64,000 bases of DNA from Kribbella pratensis (GCF_004366075.1 NZ_SODU01000001.1:1819134-1883133); one strand, 5' to 3'. Shown: positions 53,888 through 63,297, counted from the stretch's first letter. Numbers and translations: made by a program. Notes: generated by a model from the sequence alone, not told the origin.

Positions 53888-54025
53888 CTACTTCCCCTTC
53901 TTCCGGTCGATCGCTCGCTGGATACGTTGCGGAGGCTGACCGAGGATCTTCGCGAGCAACGGCACGCGGTACTTGTACGCCGCGATCGCGCCCACCACGA
54001 GCACCAGGAATATGAACCAGCCCAT
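53888..54025 (-). CDS. 45-residue single-pass membrane protein
   Basis: The ATG at 54025, preceded by GAAGGG at a normal distance, opens a 45-residue frame ending at a TAG. It begins MGWFIFLVLVVGAIAAYKYR, a clear membrane segment, and continues with a basic amphipathic tail (LGQPPQRIQRAIDRKKGK). No family can be named, but length, spacing and composition look real. It lies just before the tRNA-Met gene on the opposite strand and ends close to a terminator. Confidence 0.72.
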   Translation of the reverse strand: MGWFIFLVLVVGAIAAYKYRVPLLAKILGQPPQRIQRAIDRKKGK

Positions 54026-54153
54026 CGGGGTTCCCTTCGTCCGGACCTGCCTCCATCATGCCCGGTCCGCGGTAACCACCCCTCAGTCAAACCCCTGACC
54101 CACCCCTGGTTTCGCACCCCACCCCCACCCACCAGATACGATCTCCCGCACAC

Positions 54154-54227
54154 GGGGCGGTAGCTCAGCTGGTTAGAGCAGGGGACTCATAATCCCTGGG
54201 CCGCGGGTTCGAGTCCCGCCCGCCCTA
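54154..54227 (+). tRNA. tRNA-Met (anticodon CAT, elongator-like)
   Basis: The acceptor GGGGCGG pairs with CCGCCCT (one G-U), the D-arm is GCTCAGCTGGTTAGAGC, and the anticodon loop CTCATAA has CAT at 54188-54190. The T-arm is GCGGG-TTCGAGT-CCCGC. The initiator-type three G-C pairs in the anticodon stem are not typical here, and an Ile2 (lysidine) tRNA is less likely. An integrase remnant follows directly. Confidence 0.93.
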
Positions 54228-54237
54228 CAGCGCATCA

Positions 54238-54272
54238 CCGCAGGTCACGGCCACATCCGTCGTGACCTGCGG
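54238..54272 (+). terminator. hairpin after tRNA-Met
   Basis: CCGCAGGTCACG and CGTGACCTGCGG pair perfectly over 12 bases with an 11-base loop, eleven bases after the tRNA. Confidence 0.85.
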
Positions 54273-54294
54273 CTGATCCAGCACCGCTCGTGAC

Positions 54295-55781
54295 ATGTCC
54301 CATGACATGAATGTCGAGGTCGCCGCACGGCTGCATCGCGGACGCCGCAGGAGCGCAAGCGAGCCAACCGCCAGGACCGCGTGGCACGCGGCCCGCGGCA
54401 CGCCCAGGGTCCGGGGAAGCTCAAGACCCTTCCTCACCCAGGTCGACGAAGGCCGGAACCCAACCCGAGCCAATGTCGGCCAGCTCATCGTCAAGTACTT
54501 CGAGGTCGTCGACGTCGACGTACCGACTTTGCGGAGGAACCGCTCGAAGTACAGGACCACATCAAGCCACTTCTCGATACAACGCCGCCGTCGAAATTCG
54601 GCCAGATCGGCACCGCCGTCGAGATCCTCGACTCGTTCTACGCCGAACTCCGCCGCTGCTCGGTGCCGCCGCATGTGTAAACCGCACGTGTGCAAAGGTC
54701 TCGGCGACTCAACCATTCGCGAGATCCACTGGACCCTCAGCGGCGCCCTTGATCGAGCAGTGGTGTGGGGATGGATCGCGGTGAACCCCGCCGATCATGC
54801 AAGCAAGCCCGGATTGCCCGCGCCAGATCCACACCCGCCGACTGTTGACGAAGTCGGTCGCCTGGTGACAGAAGCCTGGGAAGAGGACGATGACTGGGGC
54901 GCCTTCCTCTCCACGAAACAACGACTGGAAATCGCCGTGGGGAGATGTGCGCGCTGCGTTGGAGCGATCGCACTCGGCGGAAAGAGGCGCCACGTCGGTC
55001 CTCAACGTCCGGCGATCGATCTTCGTGAACGATGCCGACCAACTCGAGGAGGACACCAAGACGCATCAGCACCGGCGGATCGTCATGGACGCAGAGCCCG
55101 ACGCAGTTCTCGACGAACACGAAGCACGCTGCCGTCAGCGCGCCGACGAGCTCGGCATCCCATTCGACCCGAACGGGTACATCTTCTCTCCAGCGCCAGA
55201 CGGAAGTCGGCCACTGCATCCAGACTCCGTCAGCAAACGCTACGCCAGGATGGCAAAGCGACTCGGAATCGCACCGAGCTCGAGAACCACCGCCACTACA
55301 ACGCAACCGAGCTGATCATGGCGGGCTACAACGTACGCTCCGCCGCCGGCCGCTTGGGCACTCGGGCGGTGGCACCACGACACTACGGGTCTACACGGCC
55401 TGGTGGTCCGAAGCAGACCAGCGCGCAGAAGGAGCCTCGCCCGTACGCCTTCCCACCAGGCCGTCGCCGCGTGACGCCAAGGCCTCTAAACCCGCCGTCC
55501 CTGACGTCACCGACGAAGACCTGAAGCCCTACGAGCGCATCGCAGCCGATCTCCGTGGCGCAATTGACGCCGGCATCCCGGCTCACGGCGACCCGTTGCC
55601 ACCAGAGAAGATCCTGGCCGCCCGGTACGGCGTCGCCGCCAGCACGGCCCACCGCGCAGTGGCCTTGCTGGTGGCGGCAGGCCTTGTCACCGCGTCCCGC
55701 GGGAAGCGCGCGACTGTTGCCACCGGCGAGGATCCGCCTTTGGCCTCCGTCACCGATCTCAAGCCGGCAACGCGGTCATAG
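54295..55781 (+). pseudogene. tyrosine integrase remnant with GntR-like C-terminal domain, several frameshifts
   Basis: Pieces of one site-specific recombinase lie in order in changing frames. Frame one gives FLTQVDEGRNPTRANVGQL (about 54430). Another gives ILDSFYAELRRCSVPPH (to 54680). The first frame returns with STIREIHWTLSGALDRAVVW (54709). Another gives EEDTKTHQHRRIVMDAEP and PDSVSKRYARMAKRLGI (55046-55275). Then come HYNATELIMAGYNVRSAAGR (55288) and GGGTTTLRVYTAWWSEADQR (55370), holding the catalytic His-Arg, His and Tyr region. The last frame continues into a GntR-type winged helix (EKILAARYGVAASTAHRAVA). At least five shifts are needed, so it is dead. It sits directly behind tRNA-Met, as integrases often do. 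Confidence 0.9.
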
Positions 55782-55880
55782 CGGCACGCTGGGCGCGGCG
55801 GGCAACTGGTCTCGCCTGTATTTCAGCACGTCGGGTTGGGCAGCGATCGACCCGCATCTGGCGGACCTCCCCAGAGCCAC

Positions 55881-56324
55881 CTATGCACCTCGGAGAGCAA
55901 GCGGTTGTCCGACGCTCGCGCCATCGACAAAGTGACCTCCTGCCCATACGTGGGATGTGGACTGCGTAACACTCGAAAGGTACTGATATCCGGGGTTATA
56001 TCCAGCGCCCGGCACTGCGACGTTCGGACTCTCATTAATTTCCCATTGACCACCGTTCCATCGCTCGATGAGCGTGCGTGGTTGGTTCGCAAGCCATTGG
56101 ATGCCGACGGCCCATACCTCATCGCCACGGACCTCAACGTCATAGAGGGCCCCATTACCGGGGCAGTTCAGGAGTGGGGGTCTCCTGCCACGTAGCCCCG
56201 TCCCAATGCAGTGCCAAAGGCTGCCGGGTGGCGCCGTCGTGATATCCCACCGCCCAGACATCCTCGCTGCTTCCCGCTGACACGCCCAGCAGCGCGGATC
56301 TCGGCAACTTGTCGGGCCTGTCAT
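55881..56324 (-). pseudogene. fragment of a secreted beta-propeller protein
   Basis: The frame of about 147 residues has no signal peptide or complete domain. It contains EVRGDEVWAVGIQWLANQPR, TLIERWNGGQWEINESPN and YLSSVTQSTSHVWAGGHF, the repeating pattern of actinobacterial kelch- or propeller-like secreted proteins. The N-terminal 40 residues do not match. It is probably a decayed piece of a larger gene. Confidence 0.55.
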
Positions 56325-56878
56325 CCAGAGGATGCCAACGCTACCCGCAGAACCGCGCGACGCCTTAATGCTCGACCGATTGATCGAATGCTTGGCCTCT
56401 AGTGTTGCGTTAGCGAAATAGCTCTACTCCGGGTTGGTTTTCGGAATCATGCGTTCGTGGCGTTGACTGTGGTGGTGGATGTGTCGCCGGGCGATCGTGA
56501 GGTGCTGGAGTTGCGGTCGACGGGCGACGGGCGTGTGGGCGAGATCGACAACGCGGTCCTTGGCGACCGCCCACCCACTTGCGGCTTTCGCCGAGCACGC
56601 GTGACAGTCGAACTGTGCAGCAGCGGATTAAAAGGGGCAATGATGCCCTAGCATCCAGCCTCTCTAGGCGACAATGGCCTCAGTTTAAAGGGCTTCTGGC
56701 CCCCACCAACTGACCCTGTTTGACTCCATTTCGCACCACGATTGATTCCACGGAGGCGATCGAGCAGCCTTGCGGAACAGCTGGAGCTCAGCCCTGACCC
56801 TCGACGCGCTCCGGACGGGGCGGTGGTTGCACCCAGAGCCTCAACCGGTCTTAGCTATGAAGGGCGGTTGTCTTGGTC
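56325..56878. other. gap with a possible IS630-like transposase scrap
   Basis: No intact gene is seen in these 554 bases. At 56457-56651 a short plus-strand frame reads VDVSPGDREVLELRSTGDGR, faintly like the start of IS630-family transposases (SPGDREVLE), preceded by GTTGCGTTAGCGAAATAGCT, which could be a terminal repeat. This is weak. CCATTTCGCACCACGA at 56726-56741 recurs at 63471-63486. Confidence 0.3.
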
Positions 56879-57418
56879 CTAGCGCGCCCGGACTCGCCCA
56901 CTCTTCGGGTCGGTGGCCCGTAGCCTAGCCGGCCACGGGAACTCCATGGGCTCGGAGCTCGCGGTCCACTGTTCGCCCAGTTCGCGCAGCACCGTAGTAG
57001 CGCGGTCAATGTCCTCGTCCGGATACGGACAAGGGTCTTGAGAGATGACTCCCCAACTCTCGCGCACTTGAGCGTACGGCGTCGGTAGCCGCTTCTCCAC
57101 GGCTTCATGGATCACCGCCGCGATCGCCTCACTGATGCCGACACCCTTAGCGGCCTTCAGAATGCGGTCGCTACGGACCTTCGCGTCGTAGCGCGCCTTG
57201 CCCTCGATCTGAGTCATGGTCGAGAAGACCGCGCCTGCTGCGATCACGCCGAAGATCCCGTCCGCGATGCCGAACTCCCGTTCAGTCACCGCATGCGAGA
57301 GGTCGTGCGGTACGCGCCACTTGCGCGTGTACGACGAAAGCGTGAAGACTGCGCCGTCCGCCCGCCGGATCAACGTAAGGCACTCGCCGCGCGGATCATG
57401 CTGGAAGGTGAGATGCAT
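56879..57418 (-). CDS. hypothetical protein in the accessory segment
   Basis: The protein has 179 residues. It starts MHLTFQHDPRGECLTLIRRA and includes VPHDLSHAVTEREFGIADGI, with paired His residues that might bind a metal, and a helical second half. No family is recognised. It is intact, with composition slightly less GC-rich than its neighbours, and lies within the remnant of an integrated element. Confidence 0.68.
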   Translation of the reverse strand: MHLTFQHDPRGECLTLIRRADGAVFTLSSYTRKWRVPHDLSHAVTEREFGIADGIFGVIAAGAVFSTMTQIEGKARYDAKVRSDRILKAAKGVGISEAIAAVIHEAVEKRLPTPYAQVRESWGVISQDPCPYPDEDIDRATTVLRELGEQWTASSEPMEFPWPARLRATDPKSGRVRAR

Positions 57419-57684
57419 GGCATCCAGGGTGACGCTGTGCTTACACGTGCACCAATGGTTTTCCCCGGGTTGTTACGAAGTCCTCAGCTGAGGTCCGCAG
57501 CCTATGGGTCTGCACAGCAGACCAGAAGCCGAGCCAGCGCAGTACACGTGCGACGGTTCTTATCCACGGTGCCGTCCATCGGCGGAATCCGTGTCATCGC
57601 GGCTGTCTGTGGTGCCTGATCTGTCTCGGAGTGACTGAGGTTCATTGACAGAGCCATTGACACTCCACTGGCGAGCCTGACCGT

Positions 57685-58185
57685 TCACTTCGGCGCTGGA
57701 AGAGGTCCTGGCTCATCTTGAGCCTTCCCGTACGAGAGCCGCCGCGCTGCCCAACCTTCACGGTCGCGCTCACAGATCTCTTCAACGATGTCCACGAGAA
57801 TGCTCTCGGCGCCTGGCTGGCCATACACACTCTCGCGCGTAGCAAAGCGCGCAATCTGCCTCTCGATCGCGTAGCGCGCCTGGGTTCTGCTGGTCCACGT
57901 CTCCTTGAAGCCACCAAGGGCTCGGACTCCGTTGAGCAAGACCGCGAGTGAACCAACGATGGCAATGACCCGAGCGTCCATATCGAACGCCGCCAGCGCA
58001 GGTATCGCGGCACTTACAATCAGCGCCGACAGTTCGAGAGCGCCGTGGCGGTGCCGTGCCCTCCCTGACGCTTCGCGGTACCACTGCCACCGACCAATCA
58101 CCGACGCGGGCAGCGGTTCCCCGTCGAGGCCCCGCACCTCGAGAATCCAGGCGCTACGGTCGATCTTGTGCATCTTCGCAGGCAT
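57685..58185 (-). CDS. SLATT/DUF4231-like two-helix membrane protein
   Basis: From the ATG at 58185 the protein has 166 residues; an ATG at 58173 is also possible. It contains RWQWYREASGRARHRHGALE, then two close membrane segments (SALIVSAAIPALAAF and VIAIVGSLAVLLNGVRALGG), and a cytoplasmic helix (TSRTQARYAIERQIARFATR). This is the SLATT pattern, a membrane module often paired with nucleotide-signal or toxin-type defence effectors. Here no partner enzyme remains. Its start abuts a truncated AraC gene. Confidence 0.72.
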   Translation of the reverse strand: MPAKMHKIDRSAWILEVRGLDGEPLPASVIGRWQWYREASGRARHRHGALELSALIVSAAIPALAAFDMDARVIAIVGSLAVLLNGVRALGGFKETWTSRTQARYAIERQIARFATRESVYGQPGAESILVDIVEEICERDREGWAARRLSYGKAQDEPGPLPAPK

Positions 58186-58414
58186 AGGCTGAGCAACTTC
58201 CTGCAGCGGCTGGTCGGGGAGTACGTCGGCATCGGGCCCAAGTGGGTGATCCGCCGCTACCGCCTGCACGAGGTGGCCGCACATGGCAGCCGGCGAGGCG
58301 ACCGACTGGGCCGCGCTGGCGGCAGACCTCGGCTACGCCGACCAGGGCCACTTCGTCCGCGACTTCAAGAACATCTTCGGCGAGCCACCGACCTGGTACG
58401 CCCAGCGGTACTGA
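58186..58414 (+). pseudogene. truncated and frameshifted AraC-family regulator (C-terminal part)
   Basis: The plus strand reads RLSNFLQRLVGEYVGIGPKW and VIRRYRLHEVA, then a frameshift, then TDWAALAADLGYADQGHFVR and DFKNIFGEPPTWYAQRY with a stop at 58412-58414. These are the second helix-turn-helix and the tail of an AraC regulator. The N-terminal 200 residues are absent. The break lies at the start of the SLATT gene, marking a rearrangement junction. Confidence 0.85.
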
Positions 58415-58437
58415 TCCATGGAACCGGCGAAACCCGA

Positions 58438-58468
58438 GGCGCCCGCCTCGAGGATCGAGACGGGCGCC
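58438..58468. terminator. hairpin between the AraC remnant and the hydrolase gene
   Basis: GGCGCCCG and CGGGCGCC pair over eight bases around a 15-base loop that contains CTCGAGGATCGAG. It lies 32 bases after the hydrolase stop. Confidence 0.7.
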
Positions 58469-58500
58469 GCACCCTGACCGTTGACAGGACGCGCTACAGA

Positions 58501-59367
58501 TCAGCTGGTTCGCGCAGCCTGCTCGACCAGCGCGGTGACCGCCCCCGGAACCTCGAGCATGGAGAGGTGGTCGGCATTGCGCTTGACGATGATGCCGTGG
58601 GCGCGCTTGGCCATCGCCTCCTGCTCGGCGGCCGGGAGGACCTTGTCACTCGTCCCGATGAAGAAGAAGCTCCTGATCTGCTTCCACGCCGGAGCGTTCG
58701 ACCGGGCCTTCAGTGCGCTCAGGGTGACCGGTAGCTGGTTGGCGGCGAGTACCTTCGTCTGCGCCGTGGGCAGCTTGGCGGCGAAGATGCTCTTGAACAG
58801 CTCGGGCTTGATGTAGGTGTCGACATCCCCCTCCGGGGCGCCCGGGTACTGCACGAAGTTGAAAACCGTGCTCGGGTCCGGAACGGCCAGGGCCGAGCCC
58901 GGCTCGGCTCCGGTGAGCTCCAGGACGCTCTCACCCTCGTCCGGTGCGAAGGCGTCCACGTAGACCAGTGCCTGGACACGCGGGATGCGGGTTGCAGCGT
59001 TGGTGATCACGCTGCCGCCGTAGGAGTGACCCACCAGCACGACCGGCCCGGTGGTTGCCTGGTCGACGAACGCTGCGACCGCAGCGGCATCGTCGTCGAG
59101 CCCGCGCAGCGGATTTGGTGCGCTCATCACGGTGTAGCCGTCGCTCTGGAGTCGCCGGGTCACCGGGGCGAAGCTGGAGTCGTCCGCCCACGCGCCGTGC
59201 ACCAGAACGATGGTGGGTTTGGCGGCCGCGGAGGCCGGGCTGATGTCCGACGTCTGGCCGGTCGAGGACGCGACAGCCGGGGCGGCGACGCCCAGGGCGG
59301 CAACGGCGGCCACGGCGATCCCGGACGCCAGCAGCCTGGCCCGGTTCAGTGGTCGACGGATCGTCAT
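58501..59367 (-). CDS. secreted alpha/beta hydrolase
   Basis: The ATG at 59367 gives 288 residues with a signal peptide (LLASGIAVAAVAALGVAAPA). The fold is clear: TIVLVHGAWADDSSFAPV, the nucleophile elbow VVLVGHSYGGSVI, and the catalytic His in VKRNADHLSMLEVPG. Such EstA-like or pyrethroid-type hydrolases are common in actinobacteria. It is on the same strand as the next hydrolase, 70 bases after it. Confidence 0.88.
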   Translation of the reverse strand: MTIRRPLNRARLLASGIAVAAVAALGVAAPAVASSTGQTSDISPASAAAKPTIVLVHGAWADDSSFAPVTRRLQSDGYTVMSAPNPLRGLDDDAAAVAAFVDQATTGPVVLVGHSYGGSVITNAATRIPRVQALVYVDAFAPDEGESVLELTGAEPGSALAVPDPSTVFNFVQYPGAPEGDVDTYIKPELFKSIFAAKLPTAQTKVLAANQLPVTLSALKARSNAPAWKQIRSFFFIGTSDKVLPAAEQEAMAKRAHGIIVKRNADHLSMLEVPGAVTALVEQAARTS

Positions 59368-59437
59368 AGTGTTCTCCTTGCGTGGCGCGATCGCGCCGGT
59401 TGGTGGGACCTGCGACCTCACGGGGCCGGACAGGGGA

Positions 59438-60271
59438 TCAGCGGGCGAGGAAGGCGAGGAGCGCCTGGTTGAACTCGCCGGCGTGCGAGACGTTGACGCC
59501 GTGCGGGCCGCCCTCGATGAGGACGACCTCGGACCCGGGGATCGCGGCTGCGGATCGGCGGCCGCTGACGTGGAAAGGCACGACGGCGTCGGCGTCCCCG
59601 TGGATGACGAGCGTCGGCACGTCGAACCGGGACAGGTCGTCGCGAAAGTCGGTGCGTCCGAACTGCGACGGGCCCTCGAGCGTGGCGCGGGGCGAAGCAT
59701 GGTTGGCGAGGTCGCGGTCGAAGAGGCGCTGAGCCTCGCTGACGGTCGGTTGACCTGCGGCGGAGTAGAGCAGCGAGAGGAAGTTGTCGACGAACGCCGC
59801 GCGATCGGCGCGGATGCCGGCCTCGAAGTGCGCGATGGTGGCATCGTCGAGCCCGCCCTCAGGGTTGCCCTCGGTGACGTGCAGGAACGGCGTGACCGAG
59901 CTGGCGAGCACTGCTCGGGCGACTCTCGCGGTCCCGTGGTTGCCGATGTAGCGCGCGACCGCACCACCGCCGGCCGAGAAGCCGACGAGCGTCGCGCCGG
60001 TCAGGTCGAGGTGCGTGAGGAGCGCATCGAGATCGGCAGCGATGCTGTCGTAGTCGTGGCCGTTCCAGCTGGGCGTCGAGTACCCGAAACCGCGACGGTC
60101 GTAGGTGATGGCCTGGTGGCCGGCCTCGACCAGGGCCGCGATCTGCTTCTCCCAGGATCGACCGTTCAACGGCCATCCGTGGATCAGCAGGACGGGCGCT
60201 CCGCTGCCCTGGACGTCATAGTGGAGCTCGACCGGTGAGCCGTTCTCGCTGCCCACGGTGATCTTCGGCAT
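59438..60271 (-). CDS. alpha/beta hydrolase, non-heme chloroperoxidase-like
   Basis: The ATG at 60271 gives 277 residues. Motifs: VLLIHGWPLNGRSWEKQIAA, the elbow LVGFSAGGGAVARYIG with the nucleophile Ser, and the end VVLIEGGPHGVNVSHAGEFN with the His. The sequence belongs to the arylesterase/haloperoxidase group (GxSxGG). No signal peptide is present. It lies between the secreted hydrolase and the LuxR-type regulator, all on one strand. Confidence 0.88.
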   Translation of the reverse strand: MPKITVGSENGSPVELHYDVQGSGAPVLLIHGWPLNGRSWEKQIAALVEAGHQAITYDRRGFGYSTPSWNGHDYDSIAADLDALLTHLDLTGATLVGFSAGGGAVARYIGNHGTARVARAVLASSVTPFLHVTEGNPEGGLDDATIAHFEAGIRADRAAFVDNFLSLLYSAAGQPTVSEAQRLFDRDLANHASPRATLEGPSQFGRTDFRDDLSRFDVPTLVIHGDADAVVPFHVSGRRSAAAIPGSEVVLIEGGPHGVNVSHAGEFNQALLAFLAR

Positions 60272-60461
60272 CGTCTTCTCGAATCCGTCCCTCGAGGTGG
60301 TGGACGTGGCGGTGCGAGGGACGTCGACACCGCCACGAGACAGGGCCGGAGGCACCGCTTGGTGAGAGGTGGGTTTCACCGAAGGGCCTCAGACCCGGGT
60401 GCCGTACTCCTGTTCACCACCAACGATCGCCAGGACCGACGCCGCCGTCGTCCGTCGCATG

Positions 60462-60495
60462 ACGTCACCGGTGACGTACGTGCGTACGTCACCGG
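60462..60495. promoter_or_regulatory. nested palindromes upstream of the hydrolase gene
   Basis: ACGTCACCGGTGACGT (60462-60477) is a perfect 16-base palindrome. It shares a half with a second dyad, CCGGTGACGTACG-TG-CGTACGTCACCGG (60468-60495), with perfect 13-base arms and a two-base centre. The result is three related half-sites (GTGACGT or its complement). It lies about 190 bases upstream of the hydrolase start and 35 bases after the LuxR-type gene. An operator or a terminator is possible. Confidence 0.7.
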
Positions 60496-60529
60496 AGCCG
60501 ACGAAGGGCGCCGCACCGCGCAGGAGGTT

Positions 60530-63229
60530 CTAGAGCCGTCGAGCGGCCAACGCGTCGCGCAATGATGCACGAGAGCTGACGCCGAGCTTGGGAAAAATGC
60601 GATAGAGGTGGGTGCTCACCGTGCGGGGGGAGAGGTAGAGCTGAGCGCCGATCTGCTTGTTGCTCAGCCCGGACGCCGCGAGCTCGGCGATCTGCAGCTC
60701 CTGCGCCGTCAGGCGGGCGGGTCGGTCGACGGCCTCGTCGCCGGAGACTCCCGCCAACGAGAGTTCGCGCGCGGCTCGATCCGCCCACGGCGGACTGCCG
60801 AGACTTTCGAACAGCTCGACGGCACGCGACAGGGTGGTACGGGCGCCGCGCAAGTCGCCGTGCCGCCGCAGCCACCTGCCGTGGGCCAGGCTGATGCGGG
60901 CGAGGTCGAAGGGGAAGGAAGGCCCGGCGCTGTGGCCGGTTGCGATCGCGAACAGTCGGTCCGCCTCCGCGGTGGGCTCGGTCACCGCCAGCGCGGCGGT
61001 GCACAACATGTCCATCCGTGGTGACACTGCCCCCACGTGGTGGTCGACCGCAGCATGGGCGTGGCGACGCGCCTCGTCGACATGGCCCGACGCCATCCCG
61101 GCTTCGACGAAGTCGAAGACGCACCGGAACGACTCGTGCACGTAGCGCCGGAAGGATCCGGGCGAGGTGATCTCCAGCGCGTGGGTCCAAGCGGCGTCGT
61201 AATCGCCGATCGCGAGCGAACCGGCGAGCGCAGCACCCGCCACGTGCTCGAGGACCACCCCGAGTCCTCGGGCGCGCGCCCAGGCATCGACCGAGAGGCT
61301 CAGCTCACGGGCCCCGGCAACGTCACCGCGCTGAGCCAGGACCCGTGCGTAGAACGCGCGATAGAGGTGGGTGTACATCTCGAAGCCGAGACTGGTGCTC
61401 AGCTCCAAGCCGCGCGCGAAGGTCACCGCAGCGTCGTCCCAGTGCCCACTGTCCGTCTGGTAGAGGAGCGTCAGATGCAGCAAGGTCATGGCGTCGGCCC
61501 GGGCTCCGGCCTCGACCTCGCGCGCGAGCATCCGCTCGACGAACGAGCGGTGCTCGCCGAGCGAGTCGACGGACCTGGCGCAGATCGTCAACAGCGTCAC
61601 ATCCCTGGGGCCATGGCCGGGCAGAGTGAACGCTTTGGCCACGCGATCGCGGGCGCCGTCGGCATGACGCAGCAAGTCGCCCTGGACGTCGCGCACCAGC
61701 AGGGTCACGGGTCCGAGCCGCCCCGCGAATTCGTCGACCAGTCGCTCGGTCTGCTTCCAGAGGACCAGGTCGGCCGAGTTCATGCTGAGCCCGAGCAGCA
61801 GCTCGACGAGACGCTCGAGCGTCTCGTCGTCCATATCGTGACCCTGCCGTTGCAGGGTGTCCAGGACGAGGCGGTGCGTCGGGATCACGGCCCCGTCGCG
61901 GTGCAGCCGGACGTACGCGTCGGTCATCACCGTCGCCGGAGAAGCCAGGTCGCCGTTGAGCCGGTCCAGCCGGCCGATCAACGTGGCGGCGTCGTCGAGC
62001 AGGCCCGCGTGGCTGGCGACGAACGCGGCCTCCGCGAGGCGTCGCTCACGTTGGCGCGGATCCTCGCTGAGTGCCGCAGCGCGGACGAACAGCGGGACAG
62101 CGACGGCGGCTCCGCCGCGCCGGGTTGCGTGCTGGGCACCCAGCTGGACGGCGTGCGCGATGGTCTCGTCGGGCGTGATCGTGGCGGAAGCCAGGTGATG
62201 GGCGCGCCGGAGGGGGTCGCCGGCGCGCACCTCGGCCAGACGCAGGTGCGCGGCCTGCACCAGCTCCGCGGACGCGGAGCCGACGACCGCTGACCGCACC
62301 AAGGGGTGGCGGAACGACGCCCGCCCGTCCGGCGTTTGCCGGTCGACGAGCCCGGCGGCGCGGGCTGCATCGAGACGGTCCGCGAGGTCGTGGTCTCCTT
62401 CGTCCTCTGCCACACCGTCGAGCGCCAGCAGCAGCAGGGCGAACCGCTCCTCCTGCGGCAGCCTGTCGAGCCGATGGACGTATACCTGCTCAAGTCGTCG
62501 CGGCAACGGAAGCTCGGGCCTCGAGGCCGCGGGCGAGCCGGCAGCCAGCGATGCCGGCATTTCGATCAGCGCCAACGGATTGCCCACCGCCCACCGGAGC
62601 ACTTCGGCGCGCAGCGAGGGGGCCAGGTCGGGGTGACGAGCGTCCAGGAGCTCGGCCGCGCTCCTGGGGTCGAGCGGGGGCAGGTGGAGGTGCTCGATGC
62701 CCGCGACCTCGAGGTCAGTCGGCTCTCCCGTGCGCAACCCCAGCACGACAGACGCTGGGGCGTCGCTGAGCCGGCGCGCCACGAACGTCAGCACGACACC
62801 GCTCGCGGAGTCCAACCACTGTGCGTCGTCGACGATCAGCAACCACGGTGAGTCCGCGCTCGCCACCACGAGGAGATCGAGGATCGCCGTGCCCAGCGCC
62901 ATGACGGCGGGAGCATCACCGACCGCGCGACCGAGCACAGTGTCGACAGCGCGGCGCTGGTGGTCGGCCAGCGCGTGGAGATACCGCTCGAGCGGGCGGA
63001 GCATCCGGTCCAGGGCGGCGTACGGGAACGCCCGCTCCGCCTCCACACACTCGCACTGGGCGACCCTCCACCCCTCGGCCCGGGCACGTCGGCCCAACTC
63101 TTGCAAGAGTGCGGTCTTCCCCACCCCCGCATCACCCTCGACCACCATGGCTTGCCCATCCCCGGTCAGTACGCCCACAAGCCGGTCGACCTGTGGGGAC
63201 CGACCGATGAGGTGGTTGGTGGAGCCCAT
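60530..63229 (-). CDS. large ATP-binding LuxR-family (LAL) regulator
   Basis: The ATG at 63229 gives 899 residues; the open frame upstream runs through a tRNA fragment and is not coding. Walker A is seen in VEGDAGVGKTALLQELG and Walker B in SPWLLIVDDAQWLDSASGVV. A long TPR-like helical part follows, and the C-terminal LuxR helix-turn-helix is LTAQELQIAELAASGLSNKQ and LYLSPRTVSTHLYRIFPKLG. LAL proteins are pathway-specific activators; the downstream hydrolases may be targets. Confidence 0.9.
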   Translation of the reverse strand: MGSTNHLIGRSPQVDRLVGVLTGDGQAMVVEGDAGVGKTALLQELGRRARAEGWRVAQCECVEAERAFPYAALDRMLRPLERYLHALADHQRRAVDTVLGRAVGDAPAVMALGTAILDLLVVASADSPWLLIVDDAQWLDSASGVVLTFVARRLSDAPASVVLGLRTGEPTDLEVAGIEHLHLPPLDPRSAAELLDARHPDLAPSLRAEVLRWAVGNPLALIEMPASLAAGSPAASRPELPLPRRLEQVYVHRLDRLPQEERFALLLLALDGVAEDEGDHDLADRLDAARAAGLVDRQTPDGRASFRHPLVRSAVVGSASAELVQAAHLRLAEVRAGDPLRRAHHLASATITPDETIAHAVQLGAQHATRRGGAAVAVPLFVRAAALSEDPRQRERRLAEAAFVASHAGLLDDAATLIGRLDRLNGDLASPATVMTDAYVRLHRDGAVIPTHRLVLDTLQRQGHDMDDETLERLVELLLGLSMNSADLVLWKQTERLVDEFAGRLGPVTLLVRDVQGDLLRHADGARDRVAKAFTLPGHGPRDVTLLTICARSVDSLGEHRSFVERMLAREVEAGARADAMTLLHLTLLYQTDSGHWDDAAVTFARGLELSTSLGFEMYTHLYRAFYARVLAQRGDVAGARELSLSVDAWARARGLGVVLEHVAGAALAGSLAIGDYDAAWTHALEITSPGSFRRYVHESFRCVFDFVEAGMASGHVDEARRHAHAAVDHHVGAVSPRMDMLCTAALAVTEPTAEADRLFAIATGHSAGPSFPFDLARISLAHGRWLRRHGDLRGARTTLSRAVELFESLGSPPWADRAARELSLAGVSGDEAVDRPARLTAQELQIAELAASGLSNKQIGAQLYLSPRTVSTHLYRIFPKLGVSSRASLRDALAARRL

Positions 63230-63297
63230 GTCCGAAATCGTATGCCGCGAGTCCTCGGCCGCGCGGCTGGTCTCGAGCAGACAGGTCCGAACGAAGC

